A program made the position numbers and the translations under genes. Shown here one piece after another: positions 50,696-58,757 of a stretch of 59,141 nucleotides of DNA (the first letter of the stretch is position 1; each line of letters opens with the position of its first letter). The notes under the pieces were generated by a model, which saw only the letters and a program-made list of their open reading frames with translations, ran no database searches and was not told the origin of the DNA. Source of the DNA: CAYUCJ01 sp049282265. Its GTDB lineage: Bacteria > Desulfobacterota > DSM-4660 > Desulfatiglandales > Desulfatiglandaceae. The stretch is taken from positions 1 to 59,141 of the forward strand of contig JBAPTR010000076.1 of assembly GCA_049282265.1 (NCBI GenBank), given 5' to 3'.

Positions 50696-50930
50696 CCGCC
50701 GGAGTCAAGGAGCAGGGCGTGAGACTCTTTTTCGGACACTTTCTCATAGTGCATTTGGCACAAAACACCGGCATGGACGGCTATTTGGGGTTTACGCCTC
50801 CAGAAGCCCTGCCACCCTCTAATCGCTACCCTTAAACCCCAAATGGGCGTTCATCCCCTCCGGAGTATTTAGAAAGGGTCTGAAAAAGCGTGTCAGGCTC
50901 TCCTCCACTTCGTTCCTCATAGGCTGCTGC
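50696..50930. repeat. Large palindromic intergenic repeat, copy G
   Basis: It begins CCGCCGGAGTCAAGGAGCAG, as copy E does when read on the other strand, then GTGAGACTCTTTTTCGGAC, CTTTCTCATAGTGCATTTGG (50740-50759), the inner hairpin ATTTGGGGTTTA (50783-50794) with TAAACCCCAAAT (50833-50844), a perfect 12-bp stem, then GTATTTAGAAAGGGTCTGAA and an end with CCTCATAGGCTGCTGC. The rest of 50576-51031 shows nothing else clear. Confidence 0.8.
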
Positions 50931-51031
50931 TTTTCCAACGGCTGACCCTTCCCCGATCAAACAACAGTTGACACGAGGGCCAACTTGTTGCCTAATGCGG
51001 GTTAAAAGGTCAATCAGCTCAGGGGAATTCC

Positions 51032-52270
51032 ATGACGATGATCTGCCCCAAATGCGGATTCAACCAGCCCTCGGATCTCTACTGCGCCAAATGCGGCGTT
51101 GACGTTTCAAAATATCGCCAAAAGCGGAAAAAAAGTCAATTCGTCGCCGTGATTTTGGTGGCATTTTCTTTTCTCTTCACCATCGCCTTGGTCAATCACG
51201 TGCGACCCGGGAAACCGGTCCAGTCAAGAATCGCTCGTGAAACCTTTCCCTCAAGGCCCATCGGACCGGAGAAGATTGAGCGGACGAACGCCCTGAAGCA
51301 ATCCTCTGAGATAAAAAAAACTGCCACAGGCTTCAGGCCCCAAAAAACGAAACACGGCCCCACCGTTGCGGAAACTGAGCCGGAGACAACAGTGGGGCAC
51401 GAAACAGGGCACAACCCTCACCCACCGGAAAAGAGTAACCCGGCCGGGAAATCGGAGGGAAAAAAGGACCAGACAATGACCGCTGTCCAGTGGTTCGAAA
51501 AGGGACTTGCCCTGGACGATGATTCTCCGGACGAAATAGCCCTTTATGAGAAGGCACTGAAACTCGACCCTTCATTCGCCCCGGCCTATTTTCGTCTCGG
51601 CGCCATCTATATCAGAAACGCGGAATATGACCGGGCGGACCGGGCTTTTGCGAATTTTCTGCAGTTTGCCAACAAGAATGAAAAGAGCCTCTACGATATT
51701 TATGTCTTCTATTCCCCATCTGAAGTTGAAAACCTGGGCGGTGAAGAAGCAGGTTCGGACACGAAACTGACTGAAAAAACATTGAATACATCTCAGGGAG
51801 TGGCCTCTTCCGCAGCACTGGGGACACGGGAAGAAGGCAAACCTCCTCAATCCGAAGAACTGCAGGTCGCCATTCCCTTCCGTAACAGGGGTAACGCCAT
51901 CATCGTTTCCGTTCGGCTCAACGGACGCACCCCCGTCCCCATGCTCCTCGATACCGGTGCAGGTGTAACGGTTCTGTCATCCGCATTGGCCGAGGACCTG
52001 CGCCTCAATCTGGAGGGAGCCCGGACTATCCGACTCAAGACCCTCACCAGCGAGGTCCGGACGCCGCTCGTGAAACTGGATCGTCTACAACTGGGTTCTC
52101 ATGTCAAGAAAGACCTGGAGGTGGCAGTCAGCAGTTCGAACATGGCACCTGGTGCCTTTGAGGGTATCCTCGGTATGGACTTTCTGGGTGATTTCACCGT
52201 CGCCATTGATTCTCATACCAAAAGCCTGTCACTCAAGTCCCGCGATACAGGGCTTGAAGGCCAACCGTAA
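51032..52270 (+). CDS. Zinc-ribbon, TPR and retropepsin-like aspartic protease membrane protein
   Basis: 412 residues with an uncommon domain order. A zinc ribbon (C5, C8, C18, C21; CPKCGF and CAKCGV) is followed by a basic stretch and one membrane helix (about 36-54), a charged linker, one or two TPR units (about 150-215; YEKALKLDPSFAPAYFRLGA) and a C-terminal retropepsin-like domain with the active-site PMLLDTGAGVTVLS (about 300-315) and GILGMDFLG. As a retropepsin it would act as a dimer in the periplasm, with the zinc ribbon in the cytoplasm. Possibly a signalling protease; the substrate is unknown. Confidence 0.8.
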   Translation: MTMICPKCGFNQPSDLYCAKCGVDVSKYRQKRKKSQFVAVILVAFSFLFTIALVNHVRPGKPVQSRIARETFPSRPIGPEKIERTNALKQSSEIKKTATGFRPQKTKHGPTVAETEPETTVGHETGHNPHPPEKSNPAGKSEGKKDQTMTAVQWFEKGLALDDDSPDEIALYEKALKLDPSFAPAYFRLGAIYIRNAEYDRADRAFANFLQFANKNEKSLYDIYVFYSPSEVENLGGEEAGSDTKLTEKTLNTSQGVASSAALGTREEGKPPQSEELQVAIPFRNRGNAIIVSVRLNGRTPVPMLLDTGAGVTVLSSALAEDLRLNLEGARTIRLKTLTSEVRTPLVKLDRLQLGSHVKKDLEVAVSSSNMAPGAFEGILGMDFLGDFTVAIDSHTKSLSLKSRDTGLEGQP

Positions 52271-52276
52271 CCCTGC

Positions 52277-52459
52277 TCAACCTTCTTCCACAATGTAGGC
52301 GGCCAGCTTTTCCTTCAGGGAATCCGGCCAGACTTCCTCGAAAAGAAATGCGTTGACCTCTTCTTTGCTCAGGCTCTTCATGATGTCCCCCGGCAAATCC
52401 CGCAGGGCCTCCATTCTTCCCGTCTTCGGTTCTCCCTTTGCATTTTTCGCTTTACCCAT
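52277..52459 (-). CDS. 60-residue protein, function unknown
   Basis: Sequence MGKAKNAKGEPKTGRMEALR continues with a helical, acidic C-terminal half (SLSKEEVNAFLFEEVWPDSL). AGGGAG lies 9 nt before the ATG at 52459, supporting translation. It converges with the protease gene at 52270. I do not recognise the family. Confidence 0.5.
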   Translation of the reverse strand: MGKAKNAKGEPKTGRMEALRDLPGDIMKSLSKEEVNAFLFEEVWPDSLKEKLAAYIVEEG

Positions 52460-52599
52460 ATTTATTTCTCCCTAATTCTCGGCGATCCTCTCTCATCGCA
52501 CGCGAGCGCGGGCACTTCGGTCCGTGTAGTACCCGGTTTTCGTTATGATAAAGCTTGCCAAATGAAAAGGCAACCTCCATGGCCGGACGCTTTGCCCCC

Positions 52600-52634
52600 T
52601 TGACAGAATCCCATTTACGTTTAATGTTATGCAT
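52600..52634 (+). promoter_or_regulatory. Possible promoter/metal-regulator site before the ZnuA-like gene
   Basis: TTGACA (52600-52605) is a perfect -35. About 17-19 nt later AATGTTATGCATATAAAA is AT-rich and contains the palindromic ATGCAT; its AATGTTAT start resembles one half of Zur boxes. No exact -10 stands out. The assignment to a metal regulator is a guess from context. Confidence 0.3.
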
Positions 52635-52673
52635 ATAAAACCGTGCCCCTATTTTCTGCCAAGGTTGAAACCC

Positions 52674-53561
52674 ATGAAAAAAACCTTTTTTTTCTTCTCC
52701 GCCCTTTTCATTCTATCTTTTTCCGGTTGGGCTTCGGCGGCACCACTAGATGTCTTTGTGAGCATTCTCCCCCAGAAGTACTTCCTTCAGAAAATTGGGG
52801 GGGATCTGATACATATACATGTCATGGTCCTTCCGGGAGCCAGCCCGGCGACCTATGAGCCCAAACCAAAACAGATGGTAGCGCTCTCCCGCTCAAAGGC
52901 CTATTTCTCAATTGGCGTGCCCTTTGAAAAGACCTGGCTGCCCAGATTTAGAAGCATGTATGGAGAACTGCCGATCATATCCACAGACAAGGGGATCGCC
53001 AAGAGGCTTATGACGGGCTCTCATTCCAAAGGGAACCGGAAGGATGGGCCAAGAAAAGGGGCTCAAATGGGTGAGGGAAGAGACCCCCACATCTGGCTCT
53101 CTCCACCCTTGGTCATGGTGCAGGTGCGCAACATCCTGGACGGGCTTTCCCGGATTGACCCCGCCAACAGTAGTGTGTACGAAGGGAACTACAAGCGGTT
53201 CCTGAGAGAACTGGAAAGGCTGGATACGGAGTTAAGGGCGTTGCTTGGAGGCTATGGCGGCCGGTCCTTTCTGGTCTTTCATCCGTCGTGGGGATACCTA
53301 GCTGAAACTTACGGTCTGAGACAGATTGCCATTGAAGAAGAGGGAAAGGCCCCGGGACCGGGACATCTGAAGGCGTTCATAGAAGTTGCAAGAAAGGAGG
53401 GTGCAAAGGCCATATTCGTTCAACCCCAGTTTTCGGAGAAAAGCGCCCGGATCATTGCCCGGGCCATCGGGGCAAGAATCATATCAGCCGATCCCCTGGC
53501 AGAGGACTGGGCTCAGAACCTGAAGCATGTTGCGGCAGCGCTCAGGGATTCGTTCCGATAG
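52674..53561 (+). CDS. ZnuA-like metal ABC transporter substrate-binding protein lacking the first His ligand
   Basis: 295 residues from ATG at 52674 (MKKTFFFFSALF, signal peptide with cleavage near ASAA). Cluster A-I binding-protein fold. Expected zinc ligands: the first site reads PGASPATYEPKP, where A59 replaces the usual His; H139 (RDPHIWLSP), H203 (VFHPSWGY) and D273 (SADPLAED) are present. The loop usually rich in His is short and basic (SHSKGNRKDGPRKG). No ZnuB or ZnuC gene is adjacent. It may bind zinc through three residues plus water, or another metal. Confidence 0.82.
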   Translation: MKKTFFFFSALFILSFSGWASAAPLDVFVSILPQKYFLQKIGGDLIHIHVMVLPGASPATYEPKPKQMVALSRSKAYFSIGVPFEKTWLPRFRSMYGELPIISTDKGIAKRLMTGSHSKGNRKDGPRKGAQMGEGRDPHIWLSPPLVMVQVRNILDGLSRIDPANSSVYEGNYKRFLRELERLDTELRALLGGYGGRSFLVFHPSWGYLAETYGLRQIAIEEEGKAPGPGHLKAFIEVARKEGAKAIFVQPQFSEKSARIIARAIGARIISADPLAEDWAQNLKHVAAALRDSFR

Positions 53562-53580
53562 CCAAACACCTATCTCACCC

Positions 53581-55707
53581 TCAAAGCTGCTTCCACCAGA
53601 GATAGAAGAAATTGACCGAAGGAAACGTTGGGTGTATGGCGAGAATCCCGGCCTCTTGCGCCCCACGAGATGGTCGTTCAGCGGCAGGAGTCGGTTGGGT
53701 TGACGAAATGAACATTTTCTGACCGGCCTTGCTCACGGCCACAACAGGAGTTGAAGGGATACTGGTCCCGATCTCCACGCCCCCTCTCGGATTGTGGGGA
53801 AAAGTTGTTTCGAAAAAAGCCGACTCACCGGTCTTGTAGTTCAAGGCATACAGGGTTGCCGTCCCTCCGGAGGGATTCGGCGTAAAACTGGTCACATAAT
53901 AGACCTTGTTAAAGACCAGGCCCTTTGCCAGGACCTTTTCGCCTGGAGCAAGGGGCAGGTACCAGCCCTGATCCACAAACCCATTTCTATCAACATCCGC
54001 AGTCTCATCGTCCAGGTCCGGCACCCGGTATGGTAGTGTGGTAATATCCACCAGGTCCAACTCGGTCAATGTATCGGATCCGCTTGCATCCTTGATCGCA
54101 TAGATCCTGTCCAAACTGTTTCGATTGCAGGCATCTTCCACATCTCCTGTTCCCGCAAAAAGCAGATCATAATCTTTCTCAAGGGTCACACTGGGGGGAT
54201 AGAAAAATCTCCGTACGCGCGGCGTCTCTCCCGGGATGCCCGCGAAAAACAGAATATGTGCCTTCCAGTCAGTCACGTTTTCGTCTGATTCGGGAAATGG
54301 CAGGGGATTGTCCTCCTCATCGGTGAACTTTCCAATACGCCACAGTTGGCCCCCGACGTCGCCCACATACACCTTATCCGCGAACCCATTGTCATCTTCA
54401 TCCACCACCGTGACGGCGCTGGGGATGGCATAGTCCATGCCGCTGATCCCCGTTGAATCGTTTTCGAATTTCGCAAGAACATTACCGTCAGAAACTTTTA
54501 TGGCCAGGATGGCCTTTCCAGCGGAGTTGTCCGGCGTGTAGCCCCCTCCCACGAAAAACACCGGCGTCCCGGTCTCGTCATCATCCGCGGTCCTGACCAA
54601 CGCGAAGGCCGGCACCGACCAGGTTTCACCCAATGCAGGGATGACGTTGTCGGGGGCGGCCGCGGGAGGAAGGTGCAAGATCGCAGCATCATTGACCTGG
54701 TTGATTCTCCACAAAAACCGTGGTGCTTGCGGGTCAGTAATGTCCAGGGCAAAATAACCGGTGCCGCCCGTTCGCTCGCCGCAGACAAGAATGGCCTGGT
54801 CCCCGTCCCCTGCATCCAGAACGCCGTCGCCGTTTAGATCCTGCACAAAGACCTTCGGGCTTGCGTCAACAAAAAAATCATGGTCAATCCCTTCCAACAG
54901 GTTCTTGAGCCGGTGGAGCTGATCCGGGGGAATGAAGGCCCATGCTTCCGTGCCGGAGAGGGTCTCGTTGCCATGCGGATCCATTTCGCTGTCCAACACG
55001 GCATGGAGCATCCCATCGTTCGCCCCGAAAAAGACCATGGTCTTGGAAGAACCATCGGGGAAGAGGTAGCGGACGACCAGCGGCCGGCTATGAACCACAT
55101 CTCCCAGGATCGCCGCCCTGTTCTCCGCGGTGTTGCCGTCGCCGTTTTCATCAAACACATCCGCCCCGCGAACAAATTCGATGATCTGGGAGGGGCTGTG
55201 GGTGGGGTTTCCCAGCACTTCGGCCGTCAGGAGAGGATTGTCCGATCCAAACCGGTTGCCCGGATCGATCAGATCGGTGGACGAACCAAGGTAGGTGTAG
55301 ATGTTTCTGTCCGTGTTGGCGATGTAATTAGCCTTTGAGGGATCTGCCCAATCTTTGGCGGCCCAGAAGGGCACTGCTTCAGCCTTGATGCGACCGTCGG
55401 CTTCCAGAGCGGCTTTCTCATCTTTTCCCACGACCACATTGTCGGCGGAAAGGGCAAACCTCACGACATTCCCTTCCCAGAAGGGGCCTGCCTTCGCCCG
55501 AAAGAAGGCCATATAGACCTCATTGCCGCTCTGGCTCTCTTCAGGAGGGATGACCGGTGCGGTAAGCGTGTTCCAGCCCTGATCTGGGCTGGAGAATGCC
55601 ACCAGACAGGTATCGTCGGCGAGACTCCTCACGCACAGCAGTACCAGGAAAGAAAAGATCACTATCCCTGAAAACCAGGCGCACCGTTTTACCATGCCAT
55701 TTCCCAT
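53581..55707 (-). CDS. pilY1: PilY1-like type IV pilus protein without the VWA domain
   Basis: 708 residues. A signal peptide (GIVIFSFLVLLCVRSLADD) leads into the PilC/PilY1 beta-propeller: AILGDVVHSRPLVV, FGANDGMLHAVLD, WAFIPPDQLHRL. Acidic loops (DLNGDGVLDAGDGD, VDEDDNGFADKVYVGDVGGQ) look like calcium sites that control pilus extension and retraction. Typical PilY1 proteins exceed 1000 residues and carry an N-terminal von Willebrand A domain, missing here. It ends the fimT-pilW-pilV-pilX-pilY1 operon, 33 bp after pilX. ATG at 55695 is an alternative start. Confidence 0.88.
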   Translation of the reverse strand: MGNGMVKRCAWFSGIVIFSFLVLLCVRSLADDTCLVAFSSPDQGWNTLTAPVIPPEESQSGNEVYMAFFRAKAGPFWEGNVVRFALSADNVVVGKDEKAALEADGRIKAEAVPFWAAKDWADPSKANYIANTDRNIYTYLGSSTDLIDPGNRFGSDNPLLTAEVLGNPTHSPSQIIEFVRGADVFDENGDGNTAENRAAILGDVVHSRPLVVRYLFPDGSSKTMVFFGANDGMLHAVLDSEMDPHGNETLSGTEAWAFIPPDQLHRLKNLLEGIDHDFFVDASPKVFVQDLNGDGVLDAGDGDQAILVCGERTGGTGYFALDITDPQAPRFLWRINQVNDAAILHLPPAAAPDNVIPALGETWSVPAFALVRTADDDETGTPVFFVGGGYTPDNSAGKAILAIKVSDGNVLAKFENDSTGISGMDYAIPSAVTVVDEDDNGFADKVYVGDVGGQLWRIGKFTDEEDNPLPFPESDENVTDWKAHILFFAGIPGETPRVRRFFYPPSVTLEKDYDLLFAGTGDVEDACNRNSLDRIYAIKDASGSDTLTELDLVDITTLPYRVPDLDDETADVDRNGFVDQGWYLPLAPGEKVLAKGLVFNKVYYVTSFTPNPSGGTATLYALNYKTGESAFFETTFPHNPRGGVEIGTSIPSTPVVAVSKAGQKMFISSTQPTPAAERPSRGAQEAGILAIHPTFPSVNFFYLWWKQL

Positions 55708-55740
55708 TTGCCTACTCGACCACCCGTTCTCCCATGAAAC

Positions 55741-56193
55741 CTAAAAGCCAAGCCTGTAAAAACCGATCTCAAGACTCCTTCTGGCGCCGGAAGGACCATG
55801 CCCGTTACAGATCATCTTGTATCTATGGGCCTTGAACGCGCCCACCTCAAATCCGGACCCCCTGGGAGCAGCAGAAGCGCCCAGGTATTGAACCGTTCCA
55901 TCAAATGACTGTCCAGGGCCCAGAACTCCCCCGGGAGAGGAAAAGGTCTTGGGGGCGCTACCGGACATATTCTCATTATCATAGAGGTTCGGACTTCTCG
56001 TTACATAGCCGCCTGCGGATTCCGCCGCGTAAAAGGCCTCTTTTTGAAGTCGCCAGTTTGCCGCCATCCCCAGCTCTGATTCACTCAGTTGACTGGCTGC
56101 TATCCCGATGATGGTGAGGAGCGCCAGGACCACCAGCGCAATCACCATAACGGACCCTTGTTCCCTGTCTCTTCCAGCCTCTGACTCCCGCAT
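55741..56193 (-). CDS. pilX: PilX-like type IV pilus minor pilin
   Basis: 150 residues from ATG at 56193, with GGAG 9 nt upstream. The N-terminal PilX block is REQGSVMVIALVVLALLTII with a prepilin-type glycine before the hydrophobic helix; SQLSESELGMAANWRLQKEA and FYAAESA follow, typical of PilX/PilK-like subunits. The C-terminal part is short and unrelated to known folds by eye. It lies 13 bp after pilV. Confidence 0.88.
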   Translation of the reverse strand: MRESEAGRDREQGSVMVIALVVLALLTIIGIAASQLSESELGMAANWRLQKEAFYAAESAGGYVTRSPNLYDNENMSGSAPKTFSSPGGVLGPGQSFDGTVQYLGASAAPRGSGFEVGAFKAHRYKMICNGHGPSGARRSLEIGFYRLGF

Positions 56194-56206
56194 TGCCCGT
56201 TCTCCG

Positions 56207-56689
56207 TTACAATTGTGGCTTAATGAGCCGCAAAGAGACCTTTTTCTCTCTGCCGCGCTCATCCCAGGCCACAATGATGTTAATAGTTTTCGTTCCGGCG
56301 GTAGCATCGTCTATCGCCACATTCCAGTACACGGCGTACGCCTTCCCCGTGGCTGTGTGCCGGTTTGTCCGGTAGTCGGCATCCGCCGTTGTAAGGGGAT
56401 TCTTATCAAATCCCGTGTCTTCAAGACCTGATGCCCCATCGCCATCCCTGTCCTCAAGATTCACATCACCATAACCAAGAGCTGCCAGTTTTTCCATCCT
56501 GTCTGCTGCGATGGTGGCTGCATTCGTGAGATCCGTTGCCACCGCATTGGCCCGCATAGCAGACCCCTGCATGGTTGCTACCGCCAGAAGACCGATGGTC
56601 AGGATGGAAATGGCCATAATCACTTCCAGCAATGTGAATCCCTGTTGCCTTTGTTCCTCGGATCTGACGTTCTTTTGACTGTGTTCCAT
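56207..56689 (-). CDS. pilV: PilV-like type IV pilus minor pilin
   Basis: 160 residues with the class III signal QQGFTLLEVIMAISILTIGL (Gly before Phe, Glu at +5) and a PilV block LLAVATMQGSAMRANAVATD. The C-terminal half has NLEDRDGDGASG, an acidic calcium-like loop. It belongs to the minor-pilin set that primes pilus assembly and presents PilY1. The gene lies 18 bp after pilW. Confidence 0.9.
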   Translation of the reverse strand: MEHSQKNVRSEEQRQQGFTLLEVIMAISILTIGLLAVATMQGSAMRANAVATDLTNAATIAADRMEKLAALGYGDVNLEDRDGDGASGLEDTGFDKNPLTTADADYRTNRHTATGKAYAVYWNVAIDDATAGTKTINIIVAWDERGREKKVSLRLIKPQL

Positions 56690-56707
56690 GGTCCTTTTTC
56701 GCCTCGA

Positions 56708-57379
56708 TCAAAACGCCAGATTGCGGCACAAAACTTCTGCCGTCATCAGCCTGCGGCGGAAGTGGTCCTTCTGGAGACCCAAAACGGTCTGGCCTTGCTG
56801 GTTCACATAAACGGTCATGTTTGTATAATGCGGGTCCTGGGCCTCGGCCCGCACAACCAGCGTTATCTGGATGGACCTGATCTTGGAGGCATCAGCCACC
56901 GGGGTGGGCAGCACGTTGCCAGCCTTGTCAAGGTAGACGAAATTCAGGGAATCCACGTCTTCCACCACCGGCTGGTTACTCGCCGTGAACGGGGTCTTTC
57001 TGCCAAGTTTTTGTATGCCCTTTGAGGTATAGAGGGAATAGCTGATATCCTCATTGTTCTCGCTGGGATCACCATTACCGTTCAGGTCCTCTGTGAGCCT
57101 GATGGAATGGGAATCAGCCGTCAAAATTCCGGCATCGGCATGGCCGCTGGGATCACATCCCGCCATTGAGATATCCCTTTGCATGTAGAACATGGCCGCC
57201 CGCACCTTCTGTTCCAGGGCGGTAACCTGTGTTTGGGCCGCATAAGAACTCTGCTGGGAGCGGTAAACAGAATAGGTGCCTGCCATGACGATACCGGCTA
57301 TTGCCATGGCGATGAGCAACTCCACCAGGGTAAAACCAGGTGAGGACCGCCATCTCCCGCCTTCCCTCTTTTTTCCCAT
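56708..57379 (-). CDS. pilW: PilW-like type IV pilus minor pilin
   Basis: About 223 residues from ATG at 57379 (57388 is an alternative with poorer ribosome-site spacing). The prepilin signal is SPGFTLVELLIAMAIAGIVM. The segment SSYAAQTQVTALEQKVRAAMFYMQRDISMAG matches PilW-type pseudopilins. An acidic loop NGNGDPSENNED lies mid-protein. It is second in the operon, 34 bp after fimT. Confidence 0.9.
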   Translation of the reverse strand: MGKKREGGRWRSSPGFTLVELLIAMAIAGIVMAGTYSVYRSQQSSYAAQTQVTALEQKVRAAMFYMQRDISMAGCDPSGHADAGILTADSHSIRLTEDLNGNGDPSENNEDISYSLYTSKGIQKLGRKTPFTASNQPVVEDVDSLNFVYLDKAGNVLPTPVADASKIRSIQITLVVRAEAQDPHYTNMTVYVNQQGQTVLGLQKDHFRRRLMTAEVLCRNLAF

Positions 57380-57413
57380 GATGACCATGCCTCTTTGTTG
57401 CTCCAGTGGTTGG

Positions 57414-58010
57414 TTATTCGATACGCACGTTCCCGGCAGAAGAAAGGACCAGCTTCATCTTTTTTCCGTTCGTATTTCTGAGAAAGGCCGTCCCCATCCC
57501 GAGGCCACCCGAATTGCTCGTCGGAATGCCGCTGGGCCGAAAGGCAATGGCGGGAATGCCATTGTCATTCTGCGGGAAGGTCAGGCCGTCTCCCCCTCCT
57601 TTTGAGAGATCGAAAGAGACCCCCTGATACTGTTCACCCCCTCCCCAGAGTCGCCGGGCAAGAATCTTTTCTCCCGGATCATACCCCAGGTTATTGTTGG
57701 CATCAACAAAGACGACATAGGAATACGTCTTTGACCCGATAGCCTGATTAAAGCAAATGGTGCTGTAGCTTCCGCTTTTGGTGGCGGTAATTTTTGCAAG
57801 TTGGAAATTGGAGAAGAGATCTCTGGCCGCGGCCTTCAGCCGATAGTCCGGCAACCAGGTGGAAAATGCGGGGATGGCGAAGGCAGCCACGATGGCCATA
57901 ACCAGTATCACCATGAGGACCTCCAGGAGGGTGAAGGCCTTTGCTCCTCCCGGAATACCTGCGAAGATCTTTGGGGGTCTCGTTCGCATACTGTAGCCTT
58001 TTCCTGACAT
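57414..58010 (-). CDS. fimT: FimT/GspH-like pseudopilin
   Basis: 198 residues. The prepilin signal is GGAKAFTLLEVLMVILVMAI: the position before Phe is Ala, not the usual Gly, so processing by PilD might be slower or the Ala tolerated. A GspH domain follows (WLPDYRLKAAARDLFSNFQLAKITATKSG, SAGNVRIE). It is the first gene of the minor-pilin operon. The start at 58010 is the longest choice; ATG at 57989 (MRTRPPK) is an alternative. Confidence 0.88.
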   Translation of the reverse strand: MSGKGYSMRTRPPKIFAGIPGGAKAFTLLEVLMVILVMAIVAAFAIPAFSTWLPDYRLKAAARDLFSNFQLAKITATKSGSYSTICFNQAIGSKTYSYVVFVDANNNLGYDPGEKILARRLWGGGEQYQGVSFDLSKGGGDGLTFPQNDNGIPAIAFRPSGIPTSNSGGLGMGTAFLRNTNGKKMKLVLSSAGNVRIE

Positions 58011-58071
58011 ACATCAAGTCTGAAAGCTAACGAAGAAACTGAAACCTTTTGAAATTGGGGCATTTTTAAAT

Positions 58072-58100
58072 ATATTACCGCTTATGTTCCGACGGCGCAA
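58072..58100 (-). promoter_or_regulatory. Possible sigma-70 promoter for the minor-pilin operon
   Basis: On the minus strand TTGCGC (58100-58095), a 17-nt spacer and TAATAT (58077-58072). The -35 is weak, the -10 moderate. The leader to the start at 58010 is about 55 nt. Confidence 0.4.
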
Positions 58101-58229
58101 ACATTTTTTGTAGGCCCTCAATCCATTGAACTACCGGATTCTATCCGGCCAACGGCATGATATGTTACCACTAACAAAACTCAACGCATCCGTATTAAGC
58201 AACTGCCAGCTCCCTTAAAGGAACTTCAA

Positions 58230-58385
58230 TCATTTTTTTGGTTTATCTCCTGAACGTACCAATTGTTCCCTATCCTTTACAATTTTTGCTTTAAAATATT
58301 GTTCTCCACAAATTTGGCAGACCCCAGTAGGAACATTTTCAATGAGAGCGATTAAATCTGTACCCCAGCGGATGTGACAGGTCAT
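58230..58385 (-). CDS. 51-residue YgiT/MqsA-type zinc-finger-like protein (possible antitoxin remnant)
   Basis: The frame from ATG 58385 to TGA 58230 encodes MTCHIRWGTDLIALIENVPT followed by GVCQICGEQYFKAKIVKDR. The IENVPxxVCxxCGExYF block is the hallmark of YgiT-type zinc fingers (the N-terminal domain of MqsA-like antitoxins). The first CxxC pair is reduced to one Cys (MTCH), so metal binding may be impaired. No recognised toxin gene overlaps: the upstream frame that ends in ATGA overlap does not look like MqsR or DUF4258. It may be a degraded toxin-antitoxin remnant. Confidence 0.5.
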   Translation of the reverse strand: MTCHIRWGTDLIALIENVPTGVCQICGEQYFKAKIVKDREQLVRSGDKPKK

Positions 58386-58624
58386 TTTTTAATCCAGCGG
58401 CTGGTGTGATTGAGAAGGGAAAGTCTTGAGCTTTTGGAATATTCTACCATCTCTATGCTTTCATCACAACCATCTTTCACACGCGTCTGCCTCCGGGCCG
58501 GAACAGACCTAAAGTTCTGGGCCTTCTCTGCCGATAAGTCTTTCAAGGAACCGTTGAATTCCAAGACACAGGAAGCATTTCCGATTTGTTCATCTTTTGT
58601 CGAGGTAAAGAGGACTGCAATATG

Positions 58625-58698
58625 CGTAGGAGCGACCTCCTGGTCGCGAAAGTACGCGCTATTGCAAGAGATGATCGAAACCTGGAGGTTGCTCCTGC
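58625..58698. repeat. REP-like inverted pair (BIME-like)
   Basis: GTAGGAGCGACCTCCTGGTC GCGA (58625-58648) and, in opposite orientation, ATCGAAACCTGGAGGTTGCT CCTGCA (58673-58698; reverse complement TGCAGGAGCAACCTCCAGGT TTCGAT). Both are themselves imperfect hairpins of the GTAGGAGCGACC...GGTCGCGA type. They lie between the YgiT-like gene and the TPR gene. Confidence 0.65.
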
Positions 58699-58757
58699 AA
58701 TAGCCTTTTCCCCCTTTCAGCAAACGGGAAAAAGGACGGTAACGTGAGGTGCTTGTC

